Positions 45,401-56,205 of a DNA stretch of 64,000 nucleotides are shown one piece after another. The notes under the pieces were generated by a model. That model saw only the letters and a list, made by a program, of their open reading frames with translations, ran no database searches and was not told where the DNA came from. The translations under genes and the position numbers were made by a program. The stretch spans positions 52,212,472-52,276,471 of the forward strand of contig OX393557.1 in assembly GCA_947650365.1 (NCBI GenBank), written 5' to 3'. Each line of letters starts with the position of its first letter. The stretch's first letter is position 1. Source of the DNA: Chamaelirium japonicum. Its lineage: Eukaryota > Streptophyta > Magnoliopsida > Liliales > Melanthiaceae.

Positions 45401-48400
45401 ATAATTCGAACTTGGAATTATTCCGTATTTCGGACTTGCGAGCGGGTTCTAATTGGATATTTGACCAATTTACGATCCGATCGATTCACCGATTTAGAGT
45501 CTAAGTGTTGGAAAATAATAAGTTAGCGTGTTTCGGATATGAAATAGGTTTGGATTCGATCGGATCGTCAAAGGATCGGCATCCGATAATTCGAACTTGC
45601 AATTATTCCGTATTTCGGACTTGCGAGCGGATTCTAATTAGATATTTAACCAATTTACGATCCGATTCACTGATTTAGAGTCTAAGTGTTGGAAAATCAT
45701 AAGTTAGCGTGTTTCGGATATGAAATAGGTTTGGATTCGATCCGATCGTCAACGGATCGGCATCCGATAATTCGAACTTAGAATTATTCCGTATTTCGGA
45801 GTTGCGAGCGGGTTCTAATTGGATATTTGACCAATTTACGATCCGATTCACCGATTTAGAGTCTAAGTGTTGGAAAATCATAAGTTAGCGTGTTTCGGAT
45901 ATGAAATAGGTCTGGATTCGATCGGATCGTCATCGGATCGGCATCCGATAATTCGAACTTGGAATTATTTCGTATTTCGTACTTGCGAGCGGGTTCTAAT
46001 TGGATATTTGACAAATTTACGATCCGATTCACCGATTTAGAGTCTAAGTGTTGGAAAATCATAAGTTAGCGTGTTTCGGATATGAAATAGGTTTGGATTC
46101 GATCGGATCGTCAACGGATCGGAATCCGATAATTCGAACTTGGAATTATTCCGTATTTCGGACTTGCGAGCGGGTTCTAATTGGATATTTGACCAATTTA
46201 CGATCCGATCGATTCACCGATTTAGAGTCTAAGTGTTGGAAAATCATAAGTTAGCGTGTTTCGAATATGAAATAAGTTTGGATTCGATCGGATCGTCAAC
46301 GGTTCGGCATCCGATAATTCGAACTTCGAATTATTCCGTATTTCGGACTTGCGAGCGGGTTCTAATTGGATATTTGACCAATTTACAATCCGATTCACCG
46401 ATTTAGACTCTAAGTGTTGGAAAATCATAAGTTAGCGTGTTTCAGATATGAAATAGGTTTGGATTCGATCCGATCGTCAACGGATCGGCATCCGATAAAT
46501 CGAACTTGGAATTATTCTGTATTTCAGAGTTGCGAGCGAGTTCTAATTGGATATTTGACCAATTTACGATCCGATTCACCGATTTAGAGTCTAAGTGTTG
46601 GAAAATCATAAGTTTGCGTGTTTCGGATATGAAATAGGTTTGGATTCGATCGGATCGTCATCGAATCAGCATTCGATAATTCGAACTTAGAATTATTCCG
46701 TATTTCGGACTTGCGAGCGGGTTCTAATTGGATATTTGACCAATTTACGATCCGATTCACCGATTTAGAGTCTAAGTGTTGGAAAATCATAAGTTAGCGT
46801 GTTTCAGATATGAAATAGGTTTGGATTCGATCCGATCGTCATCGGATCGGCATCCGATAATTCGAACTTGGAATTATTCCATATTTCGGAGTTGCGAGCG
46901 GGTTCTAATTGGATATTTGACCAATTTACGATCCGATCGATTCACCGATTTAGAGTCTAAGTGTTGGAAAATCATAAGTTAGCGTGTTTCGGATATGAAA
47001 TAGGTTTGGATTCGATCGGATCATCAACGGATTGGCATCCGATAATTCAAACTTGGAATTATTCCGTATTTCGGACTTGCGAGCGGGTTCTAATTGGATA
47101 TTTAACCAATTTACAATCCGTTTCGCCGATTTAGCGTCTAAGTGTTGGAAAATCATAAATTAGCGTGTTTCGGATATTAAATAGGTTTGGATTCGATCGG
47201 ATCGTCAACGGATCGGCATCCGATAATTCGAACTTGGAATTATTCCGTATTTCGGACTTGCGAGCGGGTTCTAATTGGATATTTGACCAATTTACGATCC
47301 GATTCACCGATTTAGAGTCTAAGTGTTGGAAAATCATATGTTAGCGTGTTTCGGATATGAAATAGGTTTGGATTCGATCGAATCGTCAACGGATCGGCAT
47401 CCGATAATTCGAACTTGGAATTATTCCGTATTTCGGACTTGCGAGCGGGTTCTAATTTGATATTTGACCAATTTACGATCCGATTCACCGATTTAGAGTC
47501 TAAGTGTTGGAAAATCATAAGTTAGCGTGTTTCGGATATGAAATAGGTTTGGATTCGATCCGATCGTCAACGGATCGGCATCCGATAATTCGAACATGGA
47601 ATTATTCCGTATTTCGGACTTGCGAGCGGGTTCTAATTGGATATTTGACCAATTTACGATCCGATTCACCGATTTATAGTCTAAGTGTTGGAAAATCATA
47701 AGTTAGCGTGTTTCGGATATGAAATAGGTTTGGATTCGATCGGATCGTCATCGGATCGGCATCCGATAATTCAAACTTGGAATTATTCTGTATTTCGGAC
47801 TTGCGAGCCGGTTCTAATTGGATATTTGACCAATTTACGATCCGATTCACCGATTTAGAGTCTATGTGTTGAAAAATTATAAGTTAGCGTGTTTCGGATA
47901 TAAAATAGGTTTGGATTCGATCCGATCGTCATCGGATCGGCATCCGATAATTCGAACTTAGAATTATTTCGTATTTCGGACTTGCGAGCGGGTTCTAATT
48001 GGATATTTGACCAATTTACGCTCCAATTCACTGATTTAGAGTCTAAGTGTTGGAAAATCATAAGTTAGCGTGTTTCGGATATGAAATAGGTTTGGATTCG
48101 ATCCGATCGTCATCGGATCGGCATCCGATAATTCGAACTTGGAATTATTTCGTATTTCGGACTTGCGAGCGGTTTCTAATTAGATATTTGACCAATTTAT
48201 GCTCCGATTCACCGATTTAGAGTCTAAGTGTTGGAAAATCATAAGTTAGCGTGTTTCGGATATGAAATAGGTTTGGATTCGATCCGATCGTCATCGGATC
48301 GGCATCCGATAATTCGAACTTGGAATTATATTCCGTATTTCGGACTTGTGAGCGGGTTCTAATTGGATATTTGACCAATTTACGATCCGATTCACCGATT

Positions 48401-48597
48401 TAGAGTCTAAGTGTTGGAAAATCATAAGTTAGCGTGTTTCGGATATGAAATAGGTTTGGATTCGATCCGATCGTCATCGGATCGGCATCCGATAATTCGA
48501 ACTTGGTATTATTCCGTATTTCGGAGTTGCGAGCGAGTTATAATTGGATATTTGACCAATTTACGCTCCGATTCATCGATTTAGAGTCTAAGTGTTG
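36408..48597. repeat. satellite array, about 67 monomers of 181/185 bp with higher-order structure
   Basis: Head-to-tail monomers each contain AAATCATAAGTTAGCGTGTT, GGATCGGCATCCGATAATTC and TTGGATATTTGACCAATTTA in fixed order. The usual period is 181 bp. A variant with an extra GATC-type insertion (CCGATCGATTCACC) is 185 bp. In 40.6-42.0 kb and 43.9-47.0 kb the variant recurs every 728 bp, a four-monomer higher-order repeat. Private variants recur at a constant 4,728-bp offset (for example 41,573 with 46,301 and 43,591 with 48,319). The array begins and ends at the same word, GAGTCTAAG-GTT. The many 68-codon frames on both strands are by-products of the monomer and not genes. Confidence 0.97.
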
Positions 48598-48762
48598 AGC
48601 ACTGCTCGAAGCTTCGGAGGCTGCGACCACATCAGGAGCTGGTGTGGAGAGAGGAGCAGCACTACCAGATCCGGACGGCTCAGCCTCGGACCCTGGGGTG
48701 GCAGCCGGAGCGCTCCGAGCTACCCCACCCCTGCCTCTACGAACATATGACCGTGATGCCAT
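48598..48762 (-). pseudogene. 5' fragment of a second CACTA gene, cut by the satellite
   Basis: From an ATG at 48,762 the minus strand encodes MASRSYVRRGRGGVARSAP and then a Ser/Ala/Pro-rich stretch (EAEPSGSGSAAPLSTPAPD). The frame then runs into the satellite at 48,597. Its position beyond the 3' end of the transposase fits the second (TNPA-like) gene of CACTA elements. The basic, Arg/Gly-rich start suits a nucleic-acid-binding protein. No domain was recognised and the satellite separates it from any downstream exons. Confidence 0.5.
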
Positions 48763-48769
48763 CTGAAAC

Positions 48770-49050
48770 AGATTAATTTACATATGAAACAGTAAGATTT
48801 ACATATGAAACAATATGAAACAGTTTGATTTACATATGAAACAGTAAGATTTACATATGAAACAATATAAAACAGTTTGATTTACATATGAAACAGTATG
48901 ATTTATGAAACAATATGAAACAGTTTGATTTACATATGAAACAGTATGATTTACATATGAAACAGTATAAATTAATATGATATACATATGAAACAATATG
49001 ATTTATATATGAAACAATTTGATTTAAATATGAAACAATTTGATTTACAT
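48770..49050. repeat. short tandem repeat around TTTACATATGAAACA
   Basis: About a dozen imperfect copies of ATTTACATATGAAACAGTATG or shorter forms lie between the two CACTA genes. This AT-rich region is probably the transposase 3' UTR and the upstream region of the second gene. Confidence 0.85.
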
Positions 49051-49055
49051 ACGGT

Positions 49056-52000
49056 CTAGTCATTTTCTGTCTCATCTCTGTCACTCTCATCGCTTCCCTC
49101 TTCTATTATTTGAACTACATTCGCTGTCCAGTTTATATTGTCGACATCTTCATTTTCATCATGCACTGCGTCGACAATGATTATCTCATCATTCTGGTAT
49201 GCATCCAAATCATCATCGACGACCCCCGTATCCTTGTCTCCCATGTCATAAAAATCTCTGGGTGGTGACCTGACTACAATTTGCCAACCTGGAAAGGTAT
49301 TATCCGGTGCATAAAATATCTGTTGCGCTTGAGAGGCAAGAATGAATGGATCTTCATATTGGGTATTCAATCTCTTGCCAGTGTTGATGCTGATAAAACC
49401 GTATTTGTCGATATTATAACCAGTCCCGCGATTATTAACATCATACCAAACGCATTTGAATAATACGATCCGATTTTGGCCAAGGAATTTAATCTCGAGA
49501 ATCTCGTTGAGGACGCCGTAGAAATCGATATTTTCTAATTCTTCTTGCTCACCGTTGACGACAACCCCACTATTTTGGGTTCTTCGTGATTTTTCACTAT
49601 TTTTCGTCCGAAATCTATAACCGTTCACGATATAACCATCGTACGATATTGCGTCTTGCAAAGGACTACAAGATAAGCGCCAGAGATCCTCATTCATCAG
49701 TGGATCGTGGTTGTCGTGCAGCTCCTGTGCCTATAATAACCACATGATATTCATGATATGAACACATAATTATTGTTCGGTAATGGATGTCAATGAAATT
49801 CAGTAATGATGTGAATACTTACGTGTTTCTCAAACCACGATGGGAATTCACGATCATGAATTTGGGGAGCATTTCGAGTACCCCGATTATTAATGATGGC
49901 TTTATGCTTCCTGTTTTACCGGTTATGAATTAGATTATAATTAGCACATATACTTAATGAATGGACTGAAAGAATGAGTAAATGATCGTAAAATGCTTAC
50001 TCAATGAATGGCCACACTTCATCACATTGGCGCAACACATACATATGTGCCTGTTGAATCTCATCTACAGACAATCGACGGGTTTTGCCTCCTCCTACAG
50101 GTCTACCCATTTCGGCAAATATACACAGACCCCCATCGAAGTCTATTGGACCACTGTCATAGTTCCGCTCAAGTTGATTGAATCGCGTGTCTATACCATG
50201 TAGGTATCTTGAGCAGAATATTAGACATTCTTCTGCTAGGTATCCTTCAGCAATTGATCCCTCCGGATGACTTTTATTACGAACATATGATTTCAATGTT
50301 CGCAAGTACCTAATTTGAGAAAAAAATATTTGGATGAATATATCAAGAACGATCAAATACATTGTGCGAATGAGACGAGACGATTACCTCTCGATAAAAT
50401 ACATCCAGCGGTAATGAACTGGGCCGCCGAGTTTGGCCTCATTTGCCAAGTGAACGGTCAAATGCACCATGACATCAAAGAAGGAAGGTAGAAATATCAT
50501 CTCTAACTTGCACAATGTGAGCGCAATATCCCTCTCCAACTGTTCAAGTTGGTCCACTCTAAGTACCTTCGAGCACAACTGTCTGAAAAAAGTGCTGAGC
50601 TTAATTAACGGACCGGACATCTGTTCGGTTAAATTCCCACGTATAGCAAGAGATAACAATCGCTGCATAAGAACATGACAATCGTGGCTCTTTAATCCAG
50701 ACAACTTCCAGCCGTTCTCTTGCACGCATCGTGCGATATTCGAAGAATAATTGTCTGGCTTTTTCACAGACCGTAGGAATGCACATAAGGCTGCCTTTTA
50801 CTGTGAGCTCATGGTGTAGCATGCAACATGCAACACATACTTATCCTCAATCTCTTAGGGATGAAGTGATTTTCGGATGCCCAACTTCTTAAGATCGAGA
50901 CGAGATTTAAGATTATCCTTCGTCTTACCGTTGAGATTCAGCAGTGTTCCTATAATGTTGTCACACACATTTTTCTCGATATGCATGACATCCAAGTTAT
51001 GCCGCAAGAGTAGGCTGCTCCAGTACGGTAGTTTAAAGAAAATACTCTTCTTCTTCCAGTTATGCTCACGCGTAGAATCTTCATGTGTTCTCTTCTTTTT
51101 ACCTTTTCCAAGTGCCACGGCATCAAGCTGATCCAATTCGCACAAGACTTCTACCCCCGAAAGCTGCTCCGGGGCCTTTACAAGTTCCTTCTTGCCGTTG
51201 AAAGCTCTTTTGTTCTGTCTCCACTTATGGCCGTCAACAAGGAATCTTCGATGGCCCATATAATAGAACTTGCCTCCGTTCTTCAACCGTAATGAATCTG
51301 TCTCCTTATTGCATGTAGGGCACGCCAATTTTCCTTTAGTACTCTACCCGGATAAGTTGGCATATGCAGGAAAATCGTTGATGGTCCATAGAAGTGCCGC
51401 ATGCATCCGAAAATTCTAGCGCAATGAGGCATCATACGTATCGGCCCCAACTTCCCATAACTCGTTCAACTCCTCAATCAACGGCTGCAAGTAAACGTCA
51501 ATATCATTACCAGGCGACCTGGGTCCGGGAATGAGCAAGGAGAGCATTGTGTATGGCTTTTTTAAGCACATCCAGGGAGGCAAATTGTATGGAACTAGGA
51601 CAACTGGCCAAATGTTGTACGACACACTCATATTCCCAAAGGGATTGAAGCCATCGCTAGCAAGCCCTAACCTGACGTTGTGAACTTCACATGCGAATTC
51701 AGGATAGGTATGATCAAAATCTTTCCACGTCAGAGAGTCGGCCGGATGTCTCATAATCCCGTCATCTGTACGTTCTCGTGCATGCCACCTCATATGCTCA
51801 GCAGTCTTCGATGACATAAACAACCTCTGAAGCCTGTCCCTGAGCGGGAAGTATAGGAGAGCCTTTGCAGATATATTTTTCTTCCTTTGACTGGTACTAG
51901 ACTCGGCATCCGTCTCTTTATATCTCGTTGCTCCGCATATGTGGCATGACCGCGCATGTTCATACTCTTTCTGGTACAACATACAATCGTTCACGCATGC

Positions 52001-52656
52001 ATCAATTTTCTCATAACCCAGACCGAGATCTTTAATTGTCTTCTTCGCCTCGTAGAATGATTTCGGTACTGTCTCACCCATAGGAAAAGCCTCTTTCAGC
52101 AACTCTACCAACATATTAAATGACTTATTACTCCAACCATTGAGGCACTTCAAATGAAGAAGCTTTACAGTGAAAGAGAGTTTTGAAAACTTCTCACACC
52201 CCGGGTATAGAGGTTGTTCGGCATCTTTAAGCAATCTGTAGAACTTGTCCCTTCGATATTGGGCTGATCACCTAACGGTGTTTCCGTGCCTATTCCACCT
52301 TGCAAATCATGTATCATACGCTGCATGTCATCGTCATCGTCTGTATTAATATTATCATCAGCGATCACTGTATTTGAAGTTTCACCGTGAGCTGCCATGG
52401 GGACTGCATCTAGCTCCTTACCGTGCGAGAACCAACGGGTATAGCTAATGTCAATGCCATGCATTACCAGATCAACCTCACATTCCTCTCGAACCTTCCT
52501 AATCACCCTTCCGCAGTCTATACAGGGACACACAATTTTTCCATCAAGCGGTGCAAGACGCTCAAATGCAAAATCCAGAAATTTCCTGACTCCTTCTCTG
52601 TACTCTTGGCTCATGCGATTCGAATTACACATCCAACTCTTATCGATCGAAGACAT
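49056..52656 (-). pseudogene. CACTA transposase (tnp2 family), broken
   Basis: In minus-strand order the gene has a Transpos_assoc N-terminus (MSSIDKSWM, then IVCPCIDCGRV), the tnp2 transposase core (LYPGCEKFSKLSFTVKLLHL, SCHICGATRYKE, ACPTCNKETDSLRL), a DUF4218-like part (GLKSHDCHVLMQRLL, FFDVMVHLTVHL) and a DUF4216-like C-terminus (VLFKCVWYDV, DPFILASQAQQIFYA). Introns with good sites include 50,310-50,387 and one starting at 50,000. A short exon reads HKAIINNRGTRNAPQ near 49.83-49.91 kb. Damage: a frameshift near 52.23 kb between the N-terminus and the core, two in-frame TAG codons near 51.41 and 51.35 kb, and stops near 50.85 and 50.80 kb. The copy is not expected to make active transposase. 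Confidence 0.88.
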
Positions 52657-53224
52657 CTTCGTCTATCTGGCTATACAACACCTGACATATAATTTCAAAC
52701 AATATTATAAGACTCCGCACAATTTCGGTTTCGGTTCCCGGGTATGGAACACCGAACCAAAACTTCTACAGGCCATCCACATCCCTAATGGATGAGTGTA
52801 TTATGATGAGTAGACTAGTCACATAGTAAACCTAGGGTTGCTGGCCAGCATTTGAACTGCTGATAGTTCGAATGCTAGGCATAGCACCAAAGTTATGCGA
52901 CAGTAAGTCAACAAGTCAGGGAGCCTCATCAAGTAAACACTTGGGGTCTGACGGTTCTCTCTGTCGCTCGAGTAGATTTATGGCTTTAGCATACCTCATA
53001 TCACACCGAACCGACAAAAACCGACCATTTCGGTTTCGGTTTCGGTTTCGGTTTCGGTTTTGGTTTCGGTTTCGGTTTCGGTTTTGATTTTTCGTAAACC
53101 GAAAAAAATATAACCGACAAAACCCACACCGAAACCGACCGACAAAACCGACGCTCACCCTAGTTTAAAAACTACATTTTGCCCCCCATTCCCCCATTCA
53201 ATTCAGTTTTGATAGGATAAAAAT
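52657..53224. other. intron or leader of the CACTA transposase with (TTTCGG)n
   Basis: The acceptor ATATGTCAG/GTGTTG (minus strand, about 52,682-52,692) lies just before the transposase ATG. A TTTCGG hexamer tract runs at about 53,028-53,090, with CCGACAAAACCG words on both sides. The right part ends in GACGCTCACCCTAG, similar to a hAT-type MITE end. The matching left end was not found. Confidence 0.5.
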
Positions 53225-53439
53225 CAATGTTTTAAAACACGAAAACTCGACTCGACTCGAAACCTTAATGAGTCGAGTAGACACGACAACTCGACTAAAA
53301 CCCGACAAAACTCGAGTCGGATCGAAACTCAGCCGAGTCGGATCGAAACTCGAGTTTTGGACCGAGTCGGATCGAAACTCAGCCGAGTCGAGTCGACTCG
53401 GCCGAGTTTTGAGTCGACTCGGCGAGTTTTAAAACAGTG
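53225..53439. mobile_element. small hAT-like MITE with ACTCGACTCG interior
   Basis: The ends are CAATGTTTTAAAAC and, on the other strand, CACTGTTTTAAAAC. Both flanks carry TAAAAAT (53,218-53,224 and 53,440-53,446), a 7-bp match to a target duplication. The 215-bp interior resembles the element at 45-310. It is nested in the CACTA element. Confidence 0.78.
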
Positions 53440-53800
53440 TAAAAATTACCAAATGAGGGAATTAACCACAATATATTACCACAAATATATTACCACAAAT
53501 TGTGGTATTGTTGTAAATCACAATATATTACCACAAGATAAAAATTACCACAATATATTACCTAAATAAAAATTACCACAATATATTACCTAAATAAATT
53601 ACCACAATATATTACCACAATATATTGTGGTAATTTTGTATTGTTGTAATATATTGTGGTAATATATTGTGGTAATTTTGTGGTATTGTTGTAATATATT
53701 GTGGTAATATATTCCTGTGATTTACAACAATACCACAATATATTTAATTCCTGTGATTTTACCTAAATAAAAATTACCACAATATATTACCACAAATTAA
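53440..53800. repeat. ATTACCACAATAT repeat region of the CACTA element
   Basis: Direct and inverted copies of TTACCACAATATATTACC and their complements give many small palindromes. It shares the sequence CCTGTGATTTACAACAATAC with the left end at about 35,944. Confidence 0.8.
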
Positions 53801-53804
53801 CCTA

Positions 53805-53999
53805 AGGGGGAAAGGGAGGAGGAGGAGGAGCTCACCAGCGATGGTCGGCAGGCCTCGAGAAGGAGGAGGAGCACTAGTGTCGCAGTCGGTGGTGCGAGAA
53901 AGGGGAGGGGTGGCCGGAGGTGCAAGGGAGGGGATGGGTGGCCGGCCGGAGGGGGGGTTTAGATCGAGAGAGAGAGAGAGAGAGGTGAGGGGAGGAAGT

Positions 54000-54042
<43 letters not shown>

Positions 54043-54290
54043 AGGATATGGAGGCCGGGGAGGGGGGGGATGAGGCCGGGGGGAGAGAGAGAGAGGGCCG
54101 GGAGGCCGGGGAGGGGCGGAGGTCGGGAGGGGGATGGGTGGCCGGGAGGGGGATGGGTGGCCGGAGGGGATCGCGGGGCTGCCGGAGGGGGACGGGGTCG
54201 CCGGACGGGTCGGGTCGGTGAGAGAGAGAGAGAGAGAGAGAGATTGAGAGAGGGGCGCCGAAGCTTCGGTCGAAACACAAAAAGAAAAGG
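53805..54290 (-). other. GA/GC-rich leader region of the CACTA element
   Basis: Purine-rich on the plus strand, with two (GA)n tracts (53,970-54,039 and 54,220-54,242) and GGGGATGGGTGGCCGG repeats. On the minus strand it could be a spliced, non-coding 5' exon, since ACCATCGCTG/GTGAGC near 53,840 is a plausible donor. The long open frames across it are low-complexity and not believed. Confidence 0.5.
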
Positions 54291-54317
54291 GTGCAGGCTG
54301 CGGTGTATTGTTGAAGA

Positions 54318-55064
54318 GTTTTTACCGACGGAACTTATAAGTTCCGTCGGTATAATTACTTTATACCAACGGTAGTATAATTTCCGTCGGTAAAAATCAG
54401 CAACGAAACTCAGGGTTCCATTTTTTCCCAGAGGCTCTGGTTTCACCCTGAGTTTCGTCGGGACACTTTTACCGACGGATATTTAATTACCGTCGGTATC
54501 TTACTGACGGACATATAAGTTCCGTCGGTATAATTAGTTATACCGACGGATATATAACGTCCGTCGGTACAAATCGCCGACGAAACTCAGGGTTCCATTT
54601 TTTTTCAGAGGCTCGGTTTTTACCCTGAGTTTCGTCGGGACAATTTTACCGACGGATATTTAATTACCGTCGGTATCGTGCCGACGGCCATAAAATTTCC
54701 GTCGGTATAATTAGTTATACCGACGGACATATAAAGTCCGTCGGTAAAAATCGCCGACGAAACTCAGGGTTCTATTTTTTTTCCAGAGGCTCGGTTTTTA
54801 CCCTGAGTTTCGTCGTGACATTTTACTGACGGTCTTTATGTAGCCGTCGGTATAAAGTATATTACCGACGGTACATATATATACCGTCGGTATAAATCAT
54901 TTTACCGACGAATACTTTTTGACCGTCGGTAATAAATGTGCAAACAAAATTTAAAAAATTGAAGTTATAATACCGACGGATATTATAGTCACCGTCGGTA
55001 AAAAGTATATTATTACCGACGGTGATAATAATGTCCGTCGGTAAAGACCCTATTTCTTGTAGTG
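54318..55064. repeat. right subterminal repeats of the CACTA element
   Basis: More than a dozen short inverted pairs of ACCGACGGA/TCCGTCGGT occur. Part of the region is a 177-bp tandem repeat whose GAAACTCAGGGTTC word occurs at about 54,405, 54,582 and 54,759. Each copy forms a hairpin with ACCCTGAGTTTCGTCG. Such subterminal arrays are the known binding sites of CACTA transposition proteins. Confidence 0.9.
55046..55064 (-). other. CACTA terminal inverted repeat
   Basis: Reads CACTACAAGAAATAGGGTC on the minus strand. It is an exact CACTA terminus followed inward by ACCGACGG. Confidence 0.9.
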
Positions 55065-55622
55065 GGCCAAGTGCAGTCCACCCCGTTCCTCCTTTTCCCT
55101 TGAGTTCTCTTCTTTGCGGGAAAGCAAAGAGAGAGAGATAAAGTGCAGCCCATCTTCTCTCCTTGCGGTTTCCTTGGTTTGCAAAGGATATATAAGAGAG
55201 GGAAAGGAGATCTTGGCTTGTTTCCTCTTTTCCCTCGAGGTTTTCAGCTCTCCGTTAGATCGCATGAGAGAGAGAGATCGAATTATTCGGTCTCGCAATT
55301 CATCTCTCTCGTCTCGTCGATTTTGTGGGGTCTCCACATGGGTTTTTAGTCGTCAAGAAGAACCGGAGTTGAAGGCTTCCACCTAGGATCATCGGATCCC
55401 GCCACTTGCAATTTCTTCCTCCATTGTGGCATGATTTCACTCAAGGAAGAAGTTGTCTTCATCTAGAACAAAATTGTGAATCGTCACTTGACAAGTTATG
55501 GCCGAAGGTATGTTTCGATCCACCGCTTCCGCTTAAAGGTCTCTATGTTTATCTTTTTCAAAACTTATGGCTCTCGATAATAGAGATATTGTTTGCTTTG
55601 TGTAGAATAGTTCTTACACATG
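55065..55622 (+). other. unassigned segment, possibly LTR fragment
   Basis: It contains a TATA-like GGATATATAAGAG at about 55,183-55,195 and ACCGCTTCCGCTTAAAGG near the end, both seen in copia LTRs. No PBS, pair or target duplication was found. It abuts the point where the GASA relic loses its coding sequence. Confidence 0.3.
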
Positions 55623-55770
55623 AGGCCCAAGGTGATGGTGAGTAGTGAGAACCTTCAAGTTTCTAAGAGTTTCTAAGAGAGAGAGAGGGAGGGAGGGAGA
55701 GAGAGAGAGATAGAGATAGAGAGAGAGAGGCGTAGAAGTGGGTGATGAGTTAGGGTGAGTATACACAAAG

Positions 55771-55899
<129 letters not shown>

Positions 55900-56063
55900 G
55901 AGAAGTGGGTGATGAGTTAGGGTGAGTATACACAAAGAAGGGAGGGAGGGGTTGGCCGGTTGGGTGAGGCCTCACTTGAGGCAGTGGGCTCTCAGGCTGG
56001 CTGTGGCTCGTGGTAGGTAAAAGTACACGCATGCATGCATGCATTGGGGGCCGCGCTGAGCGT

Positions 56064-56065
<2 letters not shown>

Positions 56066-56096
<31 letters not shown>
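56066..56096. repeat. 31-base G run
   Basis: A homopolymer within the duplicated GASA upstream block. Its length is likely variable and prone to sequencing error. Confidence 0.85.
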
Positions 56097-56205
56097 CTGA
56101 GCGTGTAAGAATACTCTCTCTCTCTCTCTCATATTGGAGAGAGTTTGAAAAGCTAAAGAAAATTTTACTGGGATTTAACCAAGGAGGTGCACATGGATTA
56201 CGACC

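Larger units (their letters stand above)
35795..55064 (-). mobile_element. CACTA (En/Spm) transposon, about 19 kb, containing a satellite array
   Basis: The right end on the minus strand begins CACTACAAGAAATAGGGTC, the hallmark CACTA terminus. Subterminal ACCGACGGA/TCCGTCGGT words fill 54.3-55.06 kb and recur at 35.80-35.90 kb. Both ends also share CCTGTGATTTACAACAATAC (about 35,944 and 53,714). A tnp2-type transposase on the minus strand, broken, lies at 49.06-52.66 kb. A second gene fragment starts at 48,762. The 12.2-kb satellite lies between that fragment and the left end. The left terminal CACTA itself was not found, so the left limit is approximate and the 3-bp target duplication cannot be checked. 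Treating it as one element is an inference from the shared end sequences. Confidence 0.75.

Noticed and set aside
36412-48061. Dozens of about 68-codon open frames on both strands with repeated protein sequence (MIFQHLDSKSVNR... and MLENHKLACFGYE...)
   Set aside because: They are the satellite monomer read in two frames. Their spacing equals the repeat period and they have no start context, domain or codon constraint.
36408-48597. CRISPR-like or gene-family explanation for the regular repeats
   Set aside because: Units are contiguous 181/185-bp tandem monomers without spacers, in a plant genome.
36408-48597. Centromere
   Set aside because: Monomer length and higher-order structure resemble centromeric satellites, but the array is only 12 kb, lies inside a CACTA element and is close to genes. 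No sequence feature shows kinetochore use.
49982-52795. Plus-strand open frames opposite the transposase
   Set aside because: Shadows of the minus-strand CACTA transposase exons, which have clear family motifs.
53774-54446. Pro/Ser-rich open frames of 168 and 190 codons on the minus strand, and Gly/Arg-rich ones on the plus strand
   Set aside because: They are made by GA microsatellites and GC-rich repeats of the CACTA leader and have no conserved domain.
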